Shown: piece by piece, positions 8,843-16,880 of the stretch | How the letters are laid out: every line of letters starts with the position of its first letter | Position numbering within the stretch: position 1 is the stretch's first letter | NCBI RefSeq assembly: GCF_020181615.1 | Contig: NZ_CP084029.1 | Coordinates: forward strand, 1,923,397-1,987,396 | Direction: 5' to 3' | From: [Mycobacterium] crassicus | GTDB taxonomy: Bacteria > Actinomycetota > Actinomycetes > Mycobacteriales > Mycobacteriaceae | DNA: 64,000 nucleotides | Notes under the pieces: generated by a model | Database searches by the model: none | Seen by the model: only the letters and a program-made list of their open reading frames with translations | What the model was told of the DNA's origin: nothing | Translations under genes and position numbers: made by a program

Positions 8843-10377
8843 TTGCCGATGCGGCCCTCAACGCCGCCCGCCGCACCGCCGAACTGACCGCCCTGGCCGA
8901 GGAGCCGGCTGTGGATGTCGTCGTGATCGGCGGCGGCATCACCGGCGTCGGCATCGCCCTGGACGCTGCCACCCGCGGACTGCGGGTGGTGCTGGCTGAG
9001 AAACATGACCTGGCGTTCGGCACCAGCCGGTGGAGCTCCAAGCTGGTGCACGGCGGCCTGCGCTACCTGGCGACCGGCAATGTGGGCATTGCGCGACGCA
9101 GCGCCATCGAACGCGGAATCCTGATGACCCGCAACGCTCCCCACCTGGTGCGGGCGATGCCGCAGCTGGTGCCGCTGCTGGGTTCGATGCCCCGGCGCGA
9201 CCGGGCCCTGGTGCGCACCGGGTTTCTCGCCGGTGACGCGCTGCGCCGGTTGGCGAACACGTCGGCGGCGGTGCTGCCCCGGTCGCGGCGGATCTCGCCG
9301 GAACAGGTCGTCGACCTGGCACCGACCGTTCGCCGGGACGGCCTCGACGGCGGGCTGCTGGCTTATGACGGGCAGCTGATCGATGACGCCCGCCTGGTGG
9401 CGGCGGTGGCCCGGACCGCCGCCCAGCACGGCGCGACGATCCTGACCTACACGGCGGCATCGGACGCCACCGCGGAGTCGGTGCAGCTGACCGACCAGCT
9501 GTCCGGGGAGACTTTCGGGGTCGCCGCGCGGGCCGTGATCAACGCGACCGGCGTGTGGGCTGCCGATCTCGACCCGGCGTTACGGCTGCGGCCGAGCCGG
9601 GGCACCCACCTGGTGTTCGACGCGGCCGCCTTCGGCAACCCGACCGCCGCGCTGACAGTGCCGATACCGGGCGAGCTCAACCGGTTCGTGTTCGCCATGC
9701 CCGAACAGCTCGGCCGGATCTATCTGGGGCTCACCGACGAAGAGGCTCCCGGGCCGATTCCCGATGTTCCGCAACCCACTTCGGCAGAAGTCTCCTTCCT
9801 GCTGGACACCGTCAACACGGCGTTGGGCACCGCGCTCGGCATCGGTGACGTCATCGGCTCCTATGCGGGCCTGCGGCCGCTCATCGACACGGGGGAGGGC
9901 CGCACCGCCGACGTCTCGCGCAACCACGCCGTCGTCGAATCGGAATCCGGGGTGCTCAGCGTGATCGGCGGCAAGCTGACCGAGTACCGGTACATGGCCG
10001 AGGACGTGCTGAATCGTGCGGTGCGATTGCGGGGGCTGGGGGCCGGACCCTGCCGGACCCGCGACATGCCGCTGGTCGGTGCGCCGGACAACCCCGGGTC
10101 GCCGGTGTCTTTGACAACTCACCTGCCCGAATCGCTGGTGCTGCGCTACGGCGCCGAGGCGGCCAACGTGGTCGCCGCCGCCACCTGCCGGCGGCCGGAA
10201 GAGCCGGTGGCCGACGGCATCGACGTGATCCGAGCTGAGTTCGAGTACGCGGTCAGCCACGAGGGTGCGCTGACCATCGAGGACATCGTGGATCGCCGGA
10301 CCCGGATCGGCCTGGTGGCCGCCGACCGGGAGCGTGTCGTCGAGGTTGCGCGCGAGTTCGTCCCTGCGGCCGGTTGA
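8839..10377 (+). CDS. glpD1: FAD-dependent glycerol-3-phosphate dehydrogenase
   Basis: 512 aa from GTG 8839, which overlaps the TetR stop by 4 nt. It oxidises sn-glycerol 3-phosphate to dihydroxyacetone phosphate and passes electrons to the quinone pool at the membrane. The FAD dinucleotide motif VIGGGITGVGIALDAATRG is near residue 25, followed by the family signature FGTSRWSSKLVHGGLRYL near residue 55; further conserved blocks are RGTHLVFD, RIYLGLTDE and VIGGKLTEYRYMAED. A C-terminal alpha-glycerophosphate oxidase domain is present (EFEYAVSHEGALTIEDIVDRRTR). Length and sequence agree with mycobacterial GlpD1 (Rv2249c position). It is the last gene of the conserved left block before the accessory region. 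Confidence 0.92.
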   Translation: MIADAALNAARRTAELTALAEEPAVDVVVIGGGITGVGIALDAATRGLRVVLAEKHDLAFGTSRWSSKLVHGGLRYLATGNVGIARRSAIERGILMTRNAPHLVRAMPQLVPLLGSMPRRDRALVRTGFLAGDALRRLANTSAAVLPRSRRISPEQVVDLAPTVRRDGLDGGLLAYDGQLIDDARLVAAVARTAAQHGATILTYTAASDATAESVQLTDQLSGETFGVAARAVINATGVWAADLDPALRLRPSRGTHLVFDAAAFGNPTAALTVPIPGELNRFVFAMPEQLGRIYLGLTDEEAPGPIPDVPQPTSAEVSFLLDTVNTALGTALGIGDVIGSYAGLRPLIDTGEGRTADVSRNHAVVESESGVLSVIGGKLTEYRYMAEDVLNRAVRLRGLGAGPCRTRDMPLVGAPDNPGSPVSLTTHLPESLVLRYGAEAANVVAAATCRRPEEPVADGIDVIRAEFEYAVSHEGALTIEDIVDRRTRIGLVAADRERVVEVAREFVPAAG

Positions 10378-10423
10378 GCCGAGCCGGAACGGAACTACGC
10401 CGTATCGACTAAACTGGCGCGGC

Positions 10424-11053
10424 ATGGGAACCGAGGGGTCCGCGCCCGTATCGCGCCCGAGCCGGAGCCCGGGCCGCCTCGATCGATCTCGTGACCCCGC
10501 CATCCTCGACGCGGCTCTGCAGGGTGTGGCCGAGGTCGGATATGACCGGCTGACCATGGACCACATCGCGGCCCGCGCCGGCGTCGGAAAGGCCGCGATA
10601 TACCGGCGCTGGCCGTCGAAGGCCGTAGTGGTCGCCGATGCCATCGCCCACTGGCGGCGGCGACAGGGGCCGGTCGAACCGCCCAACACCGGCAGCCTGC
10701 GCGGCGACATCGAGGCGCTGGTTGCGACGGCGCCTGAGTTCGATGAATCCGGCATGGACACAATGCAAGTCATTGTCGGCGTGGCGACAGCGGCGATGCA
10801 CAATCCGGTCCTGGCGGCCGCCCTTGACGACCTGGTGCTCGACCCGCCGCGTCACGTGGTCCGGGTACTGCTGGATCACGCGCTGGCGCGTGGTGAGATT
10901 CCGGCCGGCCGCGACCTGAGCCTGATTCCCGACGTCGCGTTGGGTCTCAACGTGCTGCGGGTGATGACCGGACGGCCGGTCGACCGGGTCTTCGTCCGGC
11001 GGGTGCTGGAAGACGTCATCCTGCCGCTGGCCGGCACCGCCCCCACACGCTGA
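10424..11053 (+). CDS. TetR/AcrR-family transcriptional regulator (candidate repressor of the flavin monooxygenase)
   Basis: 209 aa from ATG 10424. A TetR helix-turn-helix lies at about residues 26-66 (ILDAALQGVAEVGYDRL, then HIAARAGVGKAAIYRRWPSK), followed by a C-terminal domain of the TetR_C_16-like type found with many RRWPSK-type regulators. A TAAACT hexamer at 10410-10415 is placed eight bases before the ATG, which fits a leaderless -10 promoter. The open frame extends further upstream into glpD1 but is not needed. It is followed 37 bp later by a perfect palindrome and then a flavin monooxygenase gene, the typical arrangement of a local repressor and its target. Confidence 0.85.
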   Translation: MGTEGSAPVSRPSRSPGRLDRSRDPAILDAALQGVAEVGYDRLTMDHIAARAGVGKAAIYRRWPSKAVVVADAIAHWRRRQGPVEPPNTGSLRGDIEALVATAPEFDESGMDTMQVIVGVATAAMHNPVLAAALDDLVLDPPRHVVRVLLDHALARGEIPAGRDLSLIPDVALGLNVLRVMTGRPVDRVFVRRVLEDVILPLAGTAPTR

Positions 11054-11090
11054 GCGGTTGCACGGAGCGTCGACGCGTGCCACATTGGTT

Positions 11091-11116
11091 TAGACGGAAC
11101 TAATCAGTTCCGTCTA
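11091..11116. promoter_or_regulatory. Perfect palindromic operator, TetR type
   Basis: TAGACGGAACT (11091-11101), a 4-bp spacer AATC, and its exact reverse complement AGTTCCGTCTA (11106-11116). It lies between the TetR gene and the monooxygenase, ending 14 bp before the proposed GTG start, where a bound TetR dimer would block transcription or sit on the promoter. No other copy was noticed in the window. Confidence 0.75.
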
Positions 11117-11130
11117 GGGTGGAGGTGGCG

Positions 11131-12717
11131 GTGAACGACAGTCGAGTTCCGGTACTGATCGTCGGCGCGGGCGCCGCCGGGTTGACCACCGCCGCCCTGC
11201 TCGCCAAGCATGGAGTCCGGTCGCTGCTGGTCGAAAAGCGCCGGGAGACCTTCATCTACCCGAAGGCCCGCAACCTGAGCTTCCGCAGCCTGGAGATCCT
11301 GCGTGGCCTGGGCCTCGCCGATGAGGTGCACGCGGTTGCCGACGGGGTTTCGAACATGCTCACCAAACCGGCGCTCAACAGCACCGAAGTGCGGCAGGCC
11401 TTCGACGTCGACGCCATCTTCTCACCGTTCGACGGCCTGAGTCCCGAACCGTCAGGCCAGTACTGCCCGCAGAGCGCCCTTGAGCCCATGCTGCTGGCGC
11501 ACATCCGCCGGCACGACAGCGAGGTGCGCTACGGGACCGAGCTGTGTTCGTTCGAGCGGGACGAAACCGGCGTCACCGCCGTGGTGCGCGACCTGGATTC
11601 GGGTGACTGGGAGACCGTGCGCGCCGACTATCTGGTGGCCGCCGACGGCGTGCACAGTCCGGTCCGGGATGCCCTGGGAGTGCCGACCTCGGGCCACGGG
11701 GTGCTGCCGATCTACGTGGTGTTCATCTACTTTCGGGGGCCGTGGCGGCAATTCGCCCCAGAACTCGGTGACGGCGACGCGATCCAAGTCGACAACGACG
11801 ACGTGAACGGCATCATCCTGCCGGTACGCGGCGACTTCGGCATGCTGGTCACCACTTACGTTCCCGGCCGGGGGGAGCCGGCCGTGCAGTTCACCTCCGA
11901 GCGGTGCCGCGAGGTGCTCATCAAAGCGATCGGCGAGCCTATCGATGTGGAGGTGCTCGAGGCCACACCGTGGCAGCCCTACGAGCGGGTTGCAGACCAG
12001 TTCCGCTGCGGCAGGGTGTTTCTCGTCGGGGACTCGGCACACGCCATGCCCCCGTTGAAAGCAGGCGGCGCCAACTGCGCCATCCAGAGCGCACACAATC
12101 TGGCCTGGAAGTTGGCGGCGGTGCTGACCGGCATCGCCGGTCCAGGCCTGCTGGACACCTACCAGGCCGAGCGGCACCCGATCGGGCGATTCAGCGCACG
12201 CCAGTCGTTGACCGGGCCGTCGCTGCACCTGTTGCGGCTCGCTGACAGCGGACCGGGATTGCCCACCGACGAGGAGGCGCCGATGTTCGCACTGCTCATC
12301 GGTCACCAATACCGCTCGGCCGCAGTGATCTCCGACGAACCGGGTCCGGCTGACCCGGACGCAGTGGCCTTGGTGGCGGAGTTGCACGGTCAACCCGGCA
12401 CCCGGGTTCCGCATGTGTGGGTTGGTGCGCAACGGGTCTCGACGCTCGACCTGCTCGGGCCGGGCTTCTCGTTACTGATCGGGGCCGACGACGCACGCTG
12501 GCAGCGTGCCGCGTCGCGGGCGGCGACCGCTCTGAACGTCCCCGTGGCCGTACATGCGATCGCCGACGTCGGTTGGGCACGTGCCACCGGCCTCGCCCCG
12601 GAAGGGGCGTTGCTGATCCGTCCGGATGATTTCGTCGGATGGCGTGCCGATGCGCGGCCGACCGATCCCGAGGCCGAGCTGCAGCGGGTGCTGTCGGAGA
12701 TCCTCGCCTGCGGATGA
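11131..12717 (+). CDS. FAD-dependent monooxygenase (PHBH-type aromatic/polyketide hydroxylase)
   Basis: 528 aa from GTG 11131, chosen because GGAGG at 11121-11125 is at proper spacing; in-frame GTGs at 11119 and 11125 are too close to that site. Class A flavoprotein hydroxylase: GXGXXG in LIVGAGAAGLTTAALLA near residue 10, YLVAADGVHSPVRDALG (the DG motif) near residue 165, and the second FAD motif VFLVGDSAHAMPPLKAGGANCAIQ near residue 300 (split: GDSAHAMPP). The C-terminal ~130 residues form a thioredoxin-like extension usual for polyketide and phenolic hydroxylases. It would hydroxylate an aromatic or polycyclic substrate with NAD(P)H and O2. The palindrome upstream suggests substrate-induced expression. 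Confidence 0.85.
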   Translation: MNDSRVPVLIVGAGAAGLTTAALLAKHGVRSLLVEKRRETFIYPKARNLSFRSLEILRGLGLADEVHAVADGVSNMLTKPALNSTEVRQAFDVDAIFSPFDGLSPEPSGQYCPQSALEPMLLAHIRRHDSEVRYGTELCSFERDETGVTAVVRDLDSGDWETVRADYLVAADGVHSPVRDALGVPTSGHGVLPIYVVFIYFRGPWRQFAPELGDGDAIQVDNDDVNGIILPVRGDFGMLVTTYVPGRGEPAVQFTSERCREVLIKAIGEPIDVEVLEATPWQPYERVADQFRCGRVFLVGDSAHAMPPLKAGGANCAIQSAHNLAWKLAAVLTGIAGPGLLDTYQAERHPIGRFSARQSLTGPSLHLLRLADSGPGLPTDEEAPMFALLIGHQYRSAAVISDEPGPADPDAVALVAELHGQPGTRVPHVWVGAQRVSTLDLLGPGFSLLIGADDARWQRAASRAATALNVPVAVHAIADVGWARATGLAPEGALLIRPDDFVGWRADARPTDPEAELQRVLSEILACG

Positions 12718-12721
12718 GCGT

Positions 12722-13288
12722 CTACAGGTAGCGGCGGACCCGGCCGCAGTAGTCCGCATACTCCCGGCCGTAGTGCCCACGCATGAAGGCTTCCTCCCGC
12801 AGCACCTGACGGTTGAACAGCCACATCGCGGCCAGCAGGTAGATCAACGGAATCCAGCTGGGAAACACCAGGAACTCGCCGAGCAGCACCAGGCCGAATC
12901 CGACATAGATGGGGTTGCGGCTGATCGCGAACACGCCAGAGGTCACCAGCTTGTCCGGATGATCGGCGTCGATGCCGACCCGGAAACTGGTGCCGAAGGC
13001 GACCAGGCTCACCGCCACCAGCAGCAGGCCGGCGAAGCAGGATGCCACTCCGATCCACGCGATGGCAGCGGAGTCGAAGAACCGTTCGGAGCCGACCAGC
13101 GGCCAGCCGAAGGCCCCGGCGAAGATCGCGTAGAAGTAGATCAGTGCGAACGGCGGAATCAGGTAGTCCTTGTTGTCCATGCTCGCGAAATGCAGTCCGC
13201 GGGTTCCGCCGCGTCGCAGCACGATGAGGCGGGCGATGACCAGGATCGGGCACAGCGCGATCGCCAGGGTGGCCAGATAGGCAGGCAT
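12722..13288 (-). CDS. Membrane methyltransferase of the isoprenylcysteine carboxyl methyltransferase (ICMT)/PEMT-like family
   Basis: 188 aa integral membrane protein with about five hydrophobic segments (near residues 2-22, 44-64, 78-100, 120-137 and 145-160). The SAM-binding signature of the family is present: TSGVFAISRNPIYVGFGLVLLG, then a C-terminal EEAFMRGHYGREYADYCGRVRRYL, where the E and RVxRYL are conserved in bacterial ICMT-like enzymes. Substrate is unknown; bacterial members methylate lipids or small carboxylates. It converges with the flavin monooxygenase (4 bp between the stops). A palindrome lies 34 bp upstream of the start. Confidence 0.78.
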   Translation of the reverse strand: MPAYLATLAIALCPILVIARLIVLRRGGTRGLHFASMDNKDYLIPPFALIYFYAIFAGAFGWPLVGSERFFDSAAIAWIGVASCFAGLLLVAVSLVAFGTSFRVGIDADHPDKLVTSGVFAISRNPIYVGFGLVLLGEFLVFPSWIPLIYLLAAMWLFNRQVLREEAFMRGHYGREYADYCGRVRRYL

Positions 13289-13321
13289 GGGACCCCCTTC
13301 GGTCCAGGCGGTTAGCCAGAT

Positions 13322-13341
13322 AATTCATCGATGGATGAATT
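13322..13341. promoter_or_regulatory. Inverted repeat upstream of the ICMT-like gene
   Basis: AATTCATC (13322-13329), spacer GATG, GATGAATT (13334-13341): an 8-bp perfect dyad in otherwise GC-rich surroundings, 34 bp from the start of the minus-strand methyltransferase gene. Likely a dimeric-repressor operator (TetR or MarR type); the cognate regulator is not evident. Confidence 0.5.
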
Positions 13342-13829
13342 GTCACGGCCGAGGTGCCGGTTGTCAAGATTTGTCGACGAAATAAGGATCGCCCCGAGGC
13401 GTGGGCCGGAGCGCGCGGTTACCGGGATTCCAATGACTCGATTTAATTTTATCCAATCTCAAGACGCGTGACAGAGCATGGACTCGGCAGGAGGTCCAAC
13501 GCTGCACTTGGCGTGGAGAATCGAAAAATGGTGGTACTCAACATTTAATAAGTTGAGTGGAGATGAGTCCCGACCGCATGTGAACGACGCATCCGGCAGC
13601 TCTTGCGGAGGTTGCACAAATCTAGTTTAATCTTGATTCGAACGACGAGACACGTCGCTGGACCGCAGCGACACAGGCTGTCAGACGGCTGGGGGAAGTG
13701 GCTTGTACGCTCCGAATCCTGCGATGCGGCAGACATCGCCGTGCGCCAAGGCGGTCTTCTCCACGGGCCGACGCACTGCGCACCCGATCCTTGCTCAGGT
13801 CACCTTGCTCGACCTGCCGGGAGCGTGCG
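13342..13829. other. Gene-free intergenic region upstream of the mce operon
   Basis: About 490 bp without a supportable gene. It is noticeably more AT-rich than its surroundings, with patches such as TTTAATTTTATCC near 13443 and TAGTTTAATCTTG near 13623. It contains the dyad at 13536-13558. Short open frames here (for example 13603-13842) lack a ribosome site and sensible composition. The region is the natural place for the mce operon promoter and a long 5' leader. Confidence 0.6.
13536..13558. promoter_or_regulatory. Inverted repeat upstream of the mce operon
   Basis: ACTCAAC (13536-13542), nine-base AT-only spacer ATTTAATAA, GTTGAGT (13552-13558). It lies about 270 bp before the first yrbE gene. 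Mce operons are commonly controlled by a local GntR or TetR repressor; the nearby regulator genes do not identify which would bind here. It does not match the KstR consensus. Confidence 0.45.
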
Positions 13830-14597
13830 ATGCGTGACGTGATGGCCGTCGGCAAACCGATGCGCGCACTTGGCGGGTTCTTCGCAATGGCGCTCGACAC
13901 CTTTGCTCAGATGTTCCGATCCCCATTTGCCTGGCGAGAGTTCCTCTTACAGGCCTGGTTCGTCGCGCGCGTCTCACTCGTGCCCACCATGGTGCTGTCG
14001 ATCCCGTTCACGGTGCTGGCGGTCTTCATGTTCAACATCTTGTTGAGTGAACTTGGGGCAGCAGACTTCTCGGGCACCGGCGCGGCGCTCAGCGCGGTGT
14101 TGCAGATCGGACCCGTCGTGACGGTATTGGTGGTGGCAGGCGCAGGAGCAACCGCGATGTGTGCGGACTTGGGAGCGCGCACTATCCGGGAAGAACTCGA
14201 CGCACTCCGGGTGATGGGCATTGACCCGATCCAGGCACTGGTGGTGCCCCGGGTGTTGGCGGCGACCCTGGTCGCGTTCCTGCTGTCCCCACTGGTGGTG
14301 TTGGTCGGATTGGCGGGCGGGTTCGTGTTCTCGGTCTACTTCCAGCACGTCACGCCCGGGGCCTTCGTGGCCGGACTCACCTTGATCACCGGGCTCGCAG
14401 ACGTGGTTGTTTGCCTGATCAAAGCCACATTGTTCGGTCTCACGGCCGGCCTGATCGCGTGTTACATGGGCATCTCCGTTGGGGGTGGTCCCGCGGGAGT
14501 CGGTAACGCGGTGAACGAAACCGTCGTGTTCTCGTTCTTGGCGCTCTTTGTGATCAATACGGTGGTCACCGCGGTCGGATTCCGGGTGACGTTATGA
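13830..14597 (+). CDS. yrbEA: YrbE-family permease, first subunit (MlaE/PF02405) of the Mce importer
   Basis: 255 aa integral membrane protein, permease of an ABC-like lipid import complex working with Mce proteins and the MceG ATPase. The family core is obvious: WREFLLQAWFVARVSLVPT, then ADFSGTGAALSAV, MCADLGARTIREELDALRVMGI (the coupling-helix EExDAL motif that contacts the ATPase), and GISVGGGPAGVGNAVNETVV near the C-terminus. Five to six hydrophobic segments are visible. The ATG at 13830 gives a length slightly under the usual 265 aa; an ATG at 13842 is an alternative. It overlaps yrbEB by 4 nt (ATGA). Confidence 0.9.
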   Translation: MRDVMAVGKPMRALGGFFAMALDTFAQMFRSPFAWREFLLQAWFVARVSLVPTMVLSIPFTVLAVFMFNILLSELGAADFSGTGAALSAVLQIGPVVTVLVVAGAGATAMCADLGARTIREELDALRVMGIDPIQALVVPRVLAATLVAFLLSPLVVLVGLAGGFVFSVYFQHVTPGAFVAGLTLITGLADVVVCLIKATLFGLTAGLIACYMGISVGGGPAGVGNAVNETVVFSFLALFVINTVVTAVGFRVTL

Positions 14598-15445
14598 ACC
14601 GCGTGGCACGATTCGGCTCTACCGGTCTTGAGCGAAAGTACAAACAGTGGGTTTCCGGCTGGGATCGTCTGGGCGACCAAATACGATTCCACGTGAAGAC
14701 GCTCACCTCCATCCGGGATGTGTTTCTCTACTATCGCGTCGAGTTGATCCGCCTCGTTGCTCAAATGAGCATGGGCGTCGGGGCTTTGGCGATGATCGGC
14801 GGCACCGTCGCGGTTATCGCGATTCTGACGTTGTCCACCGGCGCACTCATCGCAGCGCAGGGTTTCAGTCAGCTCGGCCAAATCGGTGTGGAAGCGCTGA
14901 CCGGGTTCGCTTCGGCCTACTTCAACGTGCGGATCCTTGCTCCACTGACCGCCGAATTCGCCTTGGCAGCGACCATCGGAGCCGGCGCAACGGCACAGCT
15001 CGGAGCGATGCGCATCAATGAGGAGATTGACGCGCTCGAGGTTATCGGAGTGCGGGCCATAGCGTATCTGGCATCGGCACGAGTTTTGGCGGGCCTTGTC
15101 GTTGTGGTGCCTTTCTACTGCGTTGCCGTGGTCATGACCTTTTTTGCCGCTCGTTTCGGAACAACCGTGGTCTACGGCCAGTCCTCCGGCGTTTATGACC
15201 ACTATTTCCATACGTTCCTGAACCGCACCGACCTGATCTGGTCGTTCGCGCAAGTCTCCATAGCAAGCGTCGTGATCATGGTCATCCATACCTACTACGG
15301 GTTTACCGCGTCGGGTGGCCCGGCCGGTGTGGGCGAGGCGGTCGGGAGGGCTACGCGAGCATCGGTGCTCGCGGCGGTGCTGGTGACTGTGGCGATCACT
15401 TTGGCCGTCTACGGCCAATCTGGCAACTTCCATCTGGCGGGATAG
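14594..15445 (+). CDS. yrbEB: YrbE-family permease, second subunit of the Mce importer
   Basis: 283 aa, translationally coupled to yrbEA through an ATGA overlap. Conserved MlaE-family features: FYRVELIRL-like YYRVELIRLVAQMSMG near residue 48, LGAMRINEEIDALEVIGV (EExDAL coupling motif) around residue 140, and GFTASGGPAGVGEAVGRATRAS near the C-terminus. Multiple membrane spans. It should pair with YrbEA as a heterodimeric permease in the cytoplasmic membrane and use the shared MceG ATPase encoded elsewhere. mceA follows after 2 bp, confirming a single operon. Confidence 0.9.
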   Translation: MNRVARFGSTGLERKYKQWVSGWDRLGDQIRFHVKTLTSIRDVFLYYRVELIRLVAQMSMGVGALAMIGGTVAVIAILTLSTGALIAAQGFSQLGQIGVEALTGFASAYFNVRILAPLTAEFALAATIGAGATAQLGAMRINEEIDALEVIGVRAIAYLASARVLAGLVVVVPFYCVAVVMTFFAARFGTTVVYGQSSGVYDHYFHTFLNRTDLIWSFAQVSIASVVIMVIHTYYGFTASGGPAGVGEAVGRATRASVLAAVLVTVAITLAVYGQSGNFHLAG

Positions 15446-15447
15446 CA

Positions 15448-16818
15448 ATGGCGACCGGGCGCGACCAATCTCGTATTCACCCACGTTGGTGGACACTGAT
15501 ATTCATCATCGTCGTGATTCTCGCGGCATGGCTGGTGGGGCAATCCTTCAACCGATCTTTCCGGGCCTATATGCCGGTGACCCTGATCTCGGATCGGACC
15601 GGCCTGGTCATGGAGACCGGCGCCAAGGTGAAGATGCGCGGTGTCCAGGTGGGCCGCGTCGGCCAGATCTCCGGCGGTAGGCAACCGGCGAGCTTGAAGC
15701 TTGAAATCGATCCGGACAAGGCATCCCTCATCCCCGCCAATGTCGGGGCGAAAATCGCCGCCACGACCGCGTTCGGGGCGAAGTATGTCGAACTCGTCTA
15801 CCCGCCGGACCCGAGCCCGGAGCCGTTGACACCCGGGTTCGTACTCAGATCGGAAAACGTTACGACGGAGGTCAATACGGTTTTCGAGAACCTGGTCGGA
15901 GTCATCCGGCAGGTGGACCCGGCCGAACTGAACGGGGTTCTGTCGGCGCTCGCCGAGGGCTTGGGCGGCCAGGGCGCACGTCTCGGTGAGGCGATCAGCG
16001 GTGCAAACAGTGTTCTGTTGGCGGTGAACGCGCGCAGCCACGTGATTCGCGGAGACTGGCGGGCGTTGAAGGGCGTCAGTGACACCTACGACTCCGCGGC
16101 CCAGAACATCGTGAACATTCTGTCGTCGGCGAGTACGACCGGCACCACGATCGTCGACAACTCGCGGGATCTGGATGCGCTGTTGCTCACGGTCGCCGGC
16201 TTCGCCAACAGTGGGATAAGTCTGATCGGGCCCAACCGGGAGAATTTCATCCGGTCGGTCAACGATCTCGAGCCGGCCACGAGTCTGCTGATGAAGTACA
16301 ACCCGCAACTCACGTGCACGCTGGTGGGTGCGAAGACGGCCCTGGATGATTACGGGTTGGCCGACTACATGGGCGGTGCCAACGGTTCGTCGCTGATCGT
16401 CGACGTCGCACTGCTTCTCGGCGACGATATCTACAAGTATCCGGATAACCTGCCGATTCATGCCGCTAAGGGCGGCCCCGGCGGAAAACCGGGTTGCGGA
16501 TCTCTACCCGATGTGGCCGACAACTTCCCGGTGCGCCATCTGATCACGAACACCGGTTGGGGCACTGGTCTGGATGTGCGGCCGAATCCGGGTATCGGAC
16601 AATCCTGCTTCGCCGACTGGTTCCGGGTCACCCGCGGGGTGCCGTTGCCGCCGGCCATCCGGCAGTGTCTGCCCGGACCGGCGGTGGGACCGCAGCCCGA
16701 ACTCGGATTCGGGACACCACCGTATGGAGCGCCGCAGTACGGCCCGGGAGGTGTGCCGCTGTTTCCGGGTGTGCCTCCAGCACCGCCCCCACCGCCGCCC
16801 ATGCCGCCGGAGCCCTGA
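15448..16818 (+). CDS. mceA: Mce-family lipid-transfer protein A
   Basis: 456 aa with an N-terminal membrane anchor (residues about 15-36), an MlaD/MCE domain (residues about 40-120; ISDRTGLVMETGAKVKMRGVQVGRV is the typical first half), then the long helical Cholesterol_uptake/DUF3407 region and a proline-rich tail ending with a run of prolines. Mce A-F proteins form a hexameric channel or tube carrying hydrophobic molecules across the periplasm. The C-terminal part contains the Cys-containing CTLVGAKTALDDYG and GCGSLPDV segments usual in MceA. It is the third gene in the operon. The substrate of this particular Mce system is not known. Confidence 0.9.
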   Translation: MATGRDQSRIHPRWWTLIFIIVVILAAWLVGQSFNRSFRAYMPVTLISDRTGLVMETGAKVKMRGVQVGRVGQISGGRQPASLKLEIDPDKASLIPANVGAKIAATTAFGAKYVELVYPPDPSPEPLTPGFVLRSENVTTEVNTVFENLVGVIRQVDPAELNGVLSALAEGLGGQGARLGEAISGANSVLLAVNARSHVIRGDWRALKGVSDTYDSAAQNIVNILSSASTTGTTIVDNSRDLDALLLTVAGFANSGISLIGPNRENFIRSVNDLEPATSLLMKYNPQLTCTLVGAKTALDDYGLADYMGGANGSSLIVDVALLLGDDIYKYPDNLPIHAAKGGPGGKPGCGSLPDVADNFPVRHLITNTGWGTGLDVRPNPGIGQSCFADWFRVTRGVPLPPAIRQCLPGPAVGPQPELGFGTPPYGAPQYGPGGVPLFPGVPPAPPPPPPMPPEP

Positions 16819-16880
16819 TCCGCCGTGCCGACGTGCCGCAGTGATGGAACAACGAGACAGTCAGGAAGGGGTCGATCGCG

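Noticed and set aside
13536..13558. KstR-type operator for the mce operon
   Set aside because: The dyad does not contain the AAC-nn-GTT core with the spacing required by KstR.
13603..13842. 79-codon frame upstream of the mce operon
   Set aside because: No ribosome site, no recognisable feature, and it runs into the beginning of yrbEA out of frame.
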